Source of the DNA: Nitrincola tapanii
Lineage (GTDB): Bacteria; Pseudomonadota; Gammaproteobacteria; Pseudomonadales; Balneatricaceae
NCBI RefSeq assembly: GCF_008368715.1
Contig: NZ_SMRS01000009.1
Location: 49,942-113,941, forward strand
Direction: 5' to 3'
Length of the DNA: 64,000 bases
In this document: in pieces, positions 63,518 through 64,000 of the stretch
Numbering within the stretch: the stretch's first letter is position 1
Layout of the letters: the number at the start of each line of letters is the position of its first letter
Notes under the pieces: generated by a model
Databases searched by the model: none
Told to the model about the DNA's origin: nothing
The model's input: the letters and a program-made list of their open reading frames with translations, nothing else
Position numbers and translations under genes: made by a program

Positions 63518-64000
63518 ATGCCAAAATTCAAGCCATTCGTCCTCAGTTTGCCCTTGGCGGCCACCGCCTTTTTCGTGAGTTCGTCACTTTCGGCTCAACA
63601 AGTGTTGGTCAGTGTCAAGCCCTTACAGTTGATTGCACAGGACGTGATGCAGGGGATTGCTGAACCTGAACTCTTAGTGCCAGCGAATGCGTCACCTCAT
63701 GGCTTTAACTTACGCCCTTCGGATATGCAGCGACTTCAGGAGGCGGATCTAGTCTACTGGGTTGGGCCTGAGATGGAGCAGTTTCTGCAGCGACCTCTGC
63801 AGCGCACATCGGCACGTGTGATTGGCTTGATGGCGGCGATCGAAGGCGAGGAGCCTAGTGATCACGATCATAGCGATCATAGCGATCATAGCGATCATAG
63901 CGATCATAGCGATCATAGCGATCATAGCGATCATAGCGATCATAGCGATCATAGCGATCATAGCGATCATAGCGATCATAGCGATCATAGCGATCATAGC
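63518..64000 (+). CDS. znuA: Zinc-binding periplasmic protein ZnuA, partial (3' end beyond window)
   Basis: Periplasmic zinc receptor of ZnuABC; only the first 161 codons are in the window. Signal peptide about 1-26 (ending FFVSSSLSA before QQVLVSV). The first zinc-ligand His61 is in ANASPHGFNLRPSDMQRLQ. DLVYWVGPEMEQFL matches E. coli ZnuA closely. From residue 115 the His-rich loop begins: DHDHS then 15 exact DHS units coded by a 9-bp repeat, continuing to the window edge without a stop. The loop is normal in ZnuA, but this length and perfect repetition are unusual. The AGGA ribosome site has a long 11-base spacer. Confidence 0.95.
   Translation, partial: MPKFKPFVLSLPLAATAFFVSSSLSAQQVLVSVKPLQLIAQDVMQGIAEPELLVPANASPHGFNLRPSDMQRLQEADLVYWVGPEMEQFLQRPLQRTSARVIGLMAAIEGEEPSDHDHSDHSDHSDHSDHSDHSDHSDHSDHSDHSDHSDHSDHSDHSDHS
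63866..64000 (+). repeat. Fifteen exact tandem copies of GATCATAGC inside znuA
   Basis: 135 bases of uninterrupted 9-bp repeat from 63866 to the window end, preceded by the related GATCAC. Each unit encodes Asp-His-Ser and contains one GATC site. The array continues to the edge, so the true copy number is at least 15. Confidence 0.98.

Noticed and set aside
63749..63997. Antisense open frame reading Ile-Ala-Met repeats
   Set aside because: It is the complement of the znuA 9-bp repeat; all frames of such an array stay open. No ribosome site or family similarity.
63866..64000. CRISPR-like array at the right edge
   Set aside because: Units are 9 bp and contiguous with no spacers; it is an in-frame coding repeat of znuA.

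Overview
The window is a single chromosomal stretch around the replication origin of a gammaproteobacterium. Gene content and order (glmS-glmU-atp operon-parB-parA-rsmG-mnmG; mnmE-yidC-rnpA-rpmH-dnaA-dnaN-recF-gyrB; glyS-glyQ-acyltransferase-trkH-trkA-rsmB-fmt-def; LysM-dprA-tsaC-hemF-aroE) match the Pseudomonas/Oceanospirillum side of the class. I infer an Oceanospirillaceae-like marine or halophilic bacterium. Genus cannot be fixed from the sequence alone.

Left part (1-15.3 kb): a small conserved charged protein, then an unbroken minus-strand block. This block comprises mnmG-rsmG-parA-parB, the complete F1Fo ATP synthase operon atpIBEFHAGDC with a clear sigma-70 promoter, and glmU-glmS. Rho-independent terminators close the atp operon and glmS.

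15.34-15.99 kb is an AT-rich gene-free region with five DnaA-box-like sites, the best oriC candidate. To its right, 16-26.5 kb carries accessory genes that split the usual mnmG-mnmE neighbourhood. They include a translationally coupled light-dependent repair operon (photolyase, DUF2256 zinc-finger protein, iron-sulfur cryptochrome/photolyase), a BCCT osmolyte transporter, a DUF2145 exported protein, a YbfB-type MFS transporter, a MOSC protein, YaeQ, a mini-GNAT and an AlkC-like alkylation repair glycosylase.

26.5-36.8 kb is the dnaA core: mnmE-yidC-rnpA-rpmH on the minus strand, diverging from dnaA-dnaN-recF-gyrB on the plus strand. Two good parS (ParB-binding) sites lie in the gyrB/glyS convergent gap, one of them built into the gyrB terminator hairpin. 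A third, degenerate site lies upstream of the BCCT gene.

37.3-53.7 kb holds glycyl-tRNA synthetase, an LpxL-type acyltransferase, K+ uptake (trkAH), rRNA and initiator-tRNA modification (rsmB, fmt, def), then LysM-dprA-purE-purK-tsaC-hemF-aroE. 53.9-61.3 kb holds a Lon-like protease, an LrgA/LrgB pair, a gamma-carbonic-anhydrase-like protein, oligopeptidase A with its YheV partner, and a DMT permease.

The right end is a zinc-uptake locus: zur-znuC-znuB diverging from znuA across a perfect Zur palindrome. znuA runs off the window inside its histidine-rich loop, which here is 15 exact copies of a 9-bp repeat encoding Asp-His-Ser. No tRNA, rRNA, insertion sequence, prophage or CRISPR array was seen. 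I found no convincing wholly new system; the most unusual features are the znuA repeat, the parS-in-terminator arrangement and the coupled photolyase operon.
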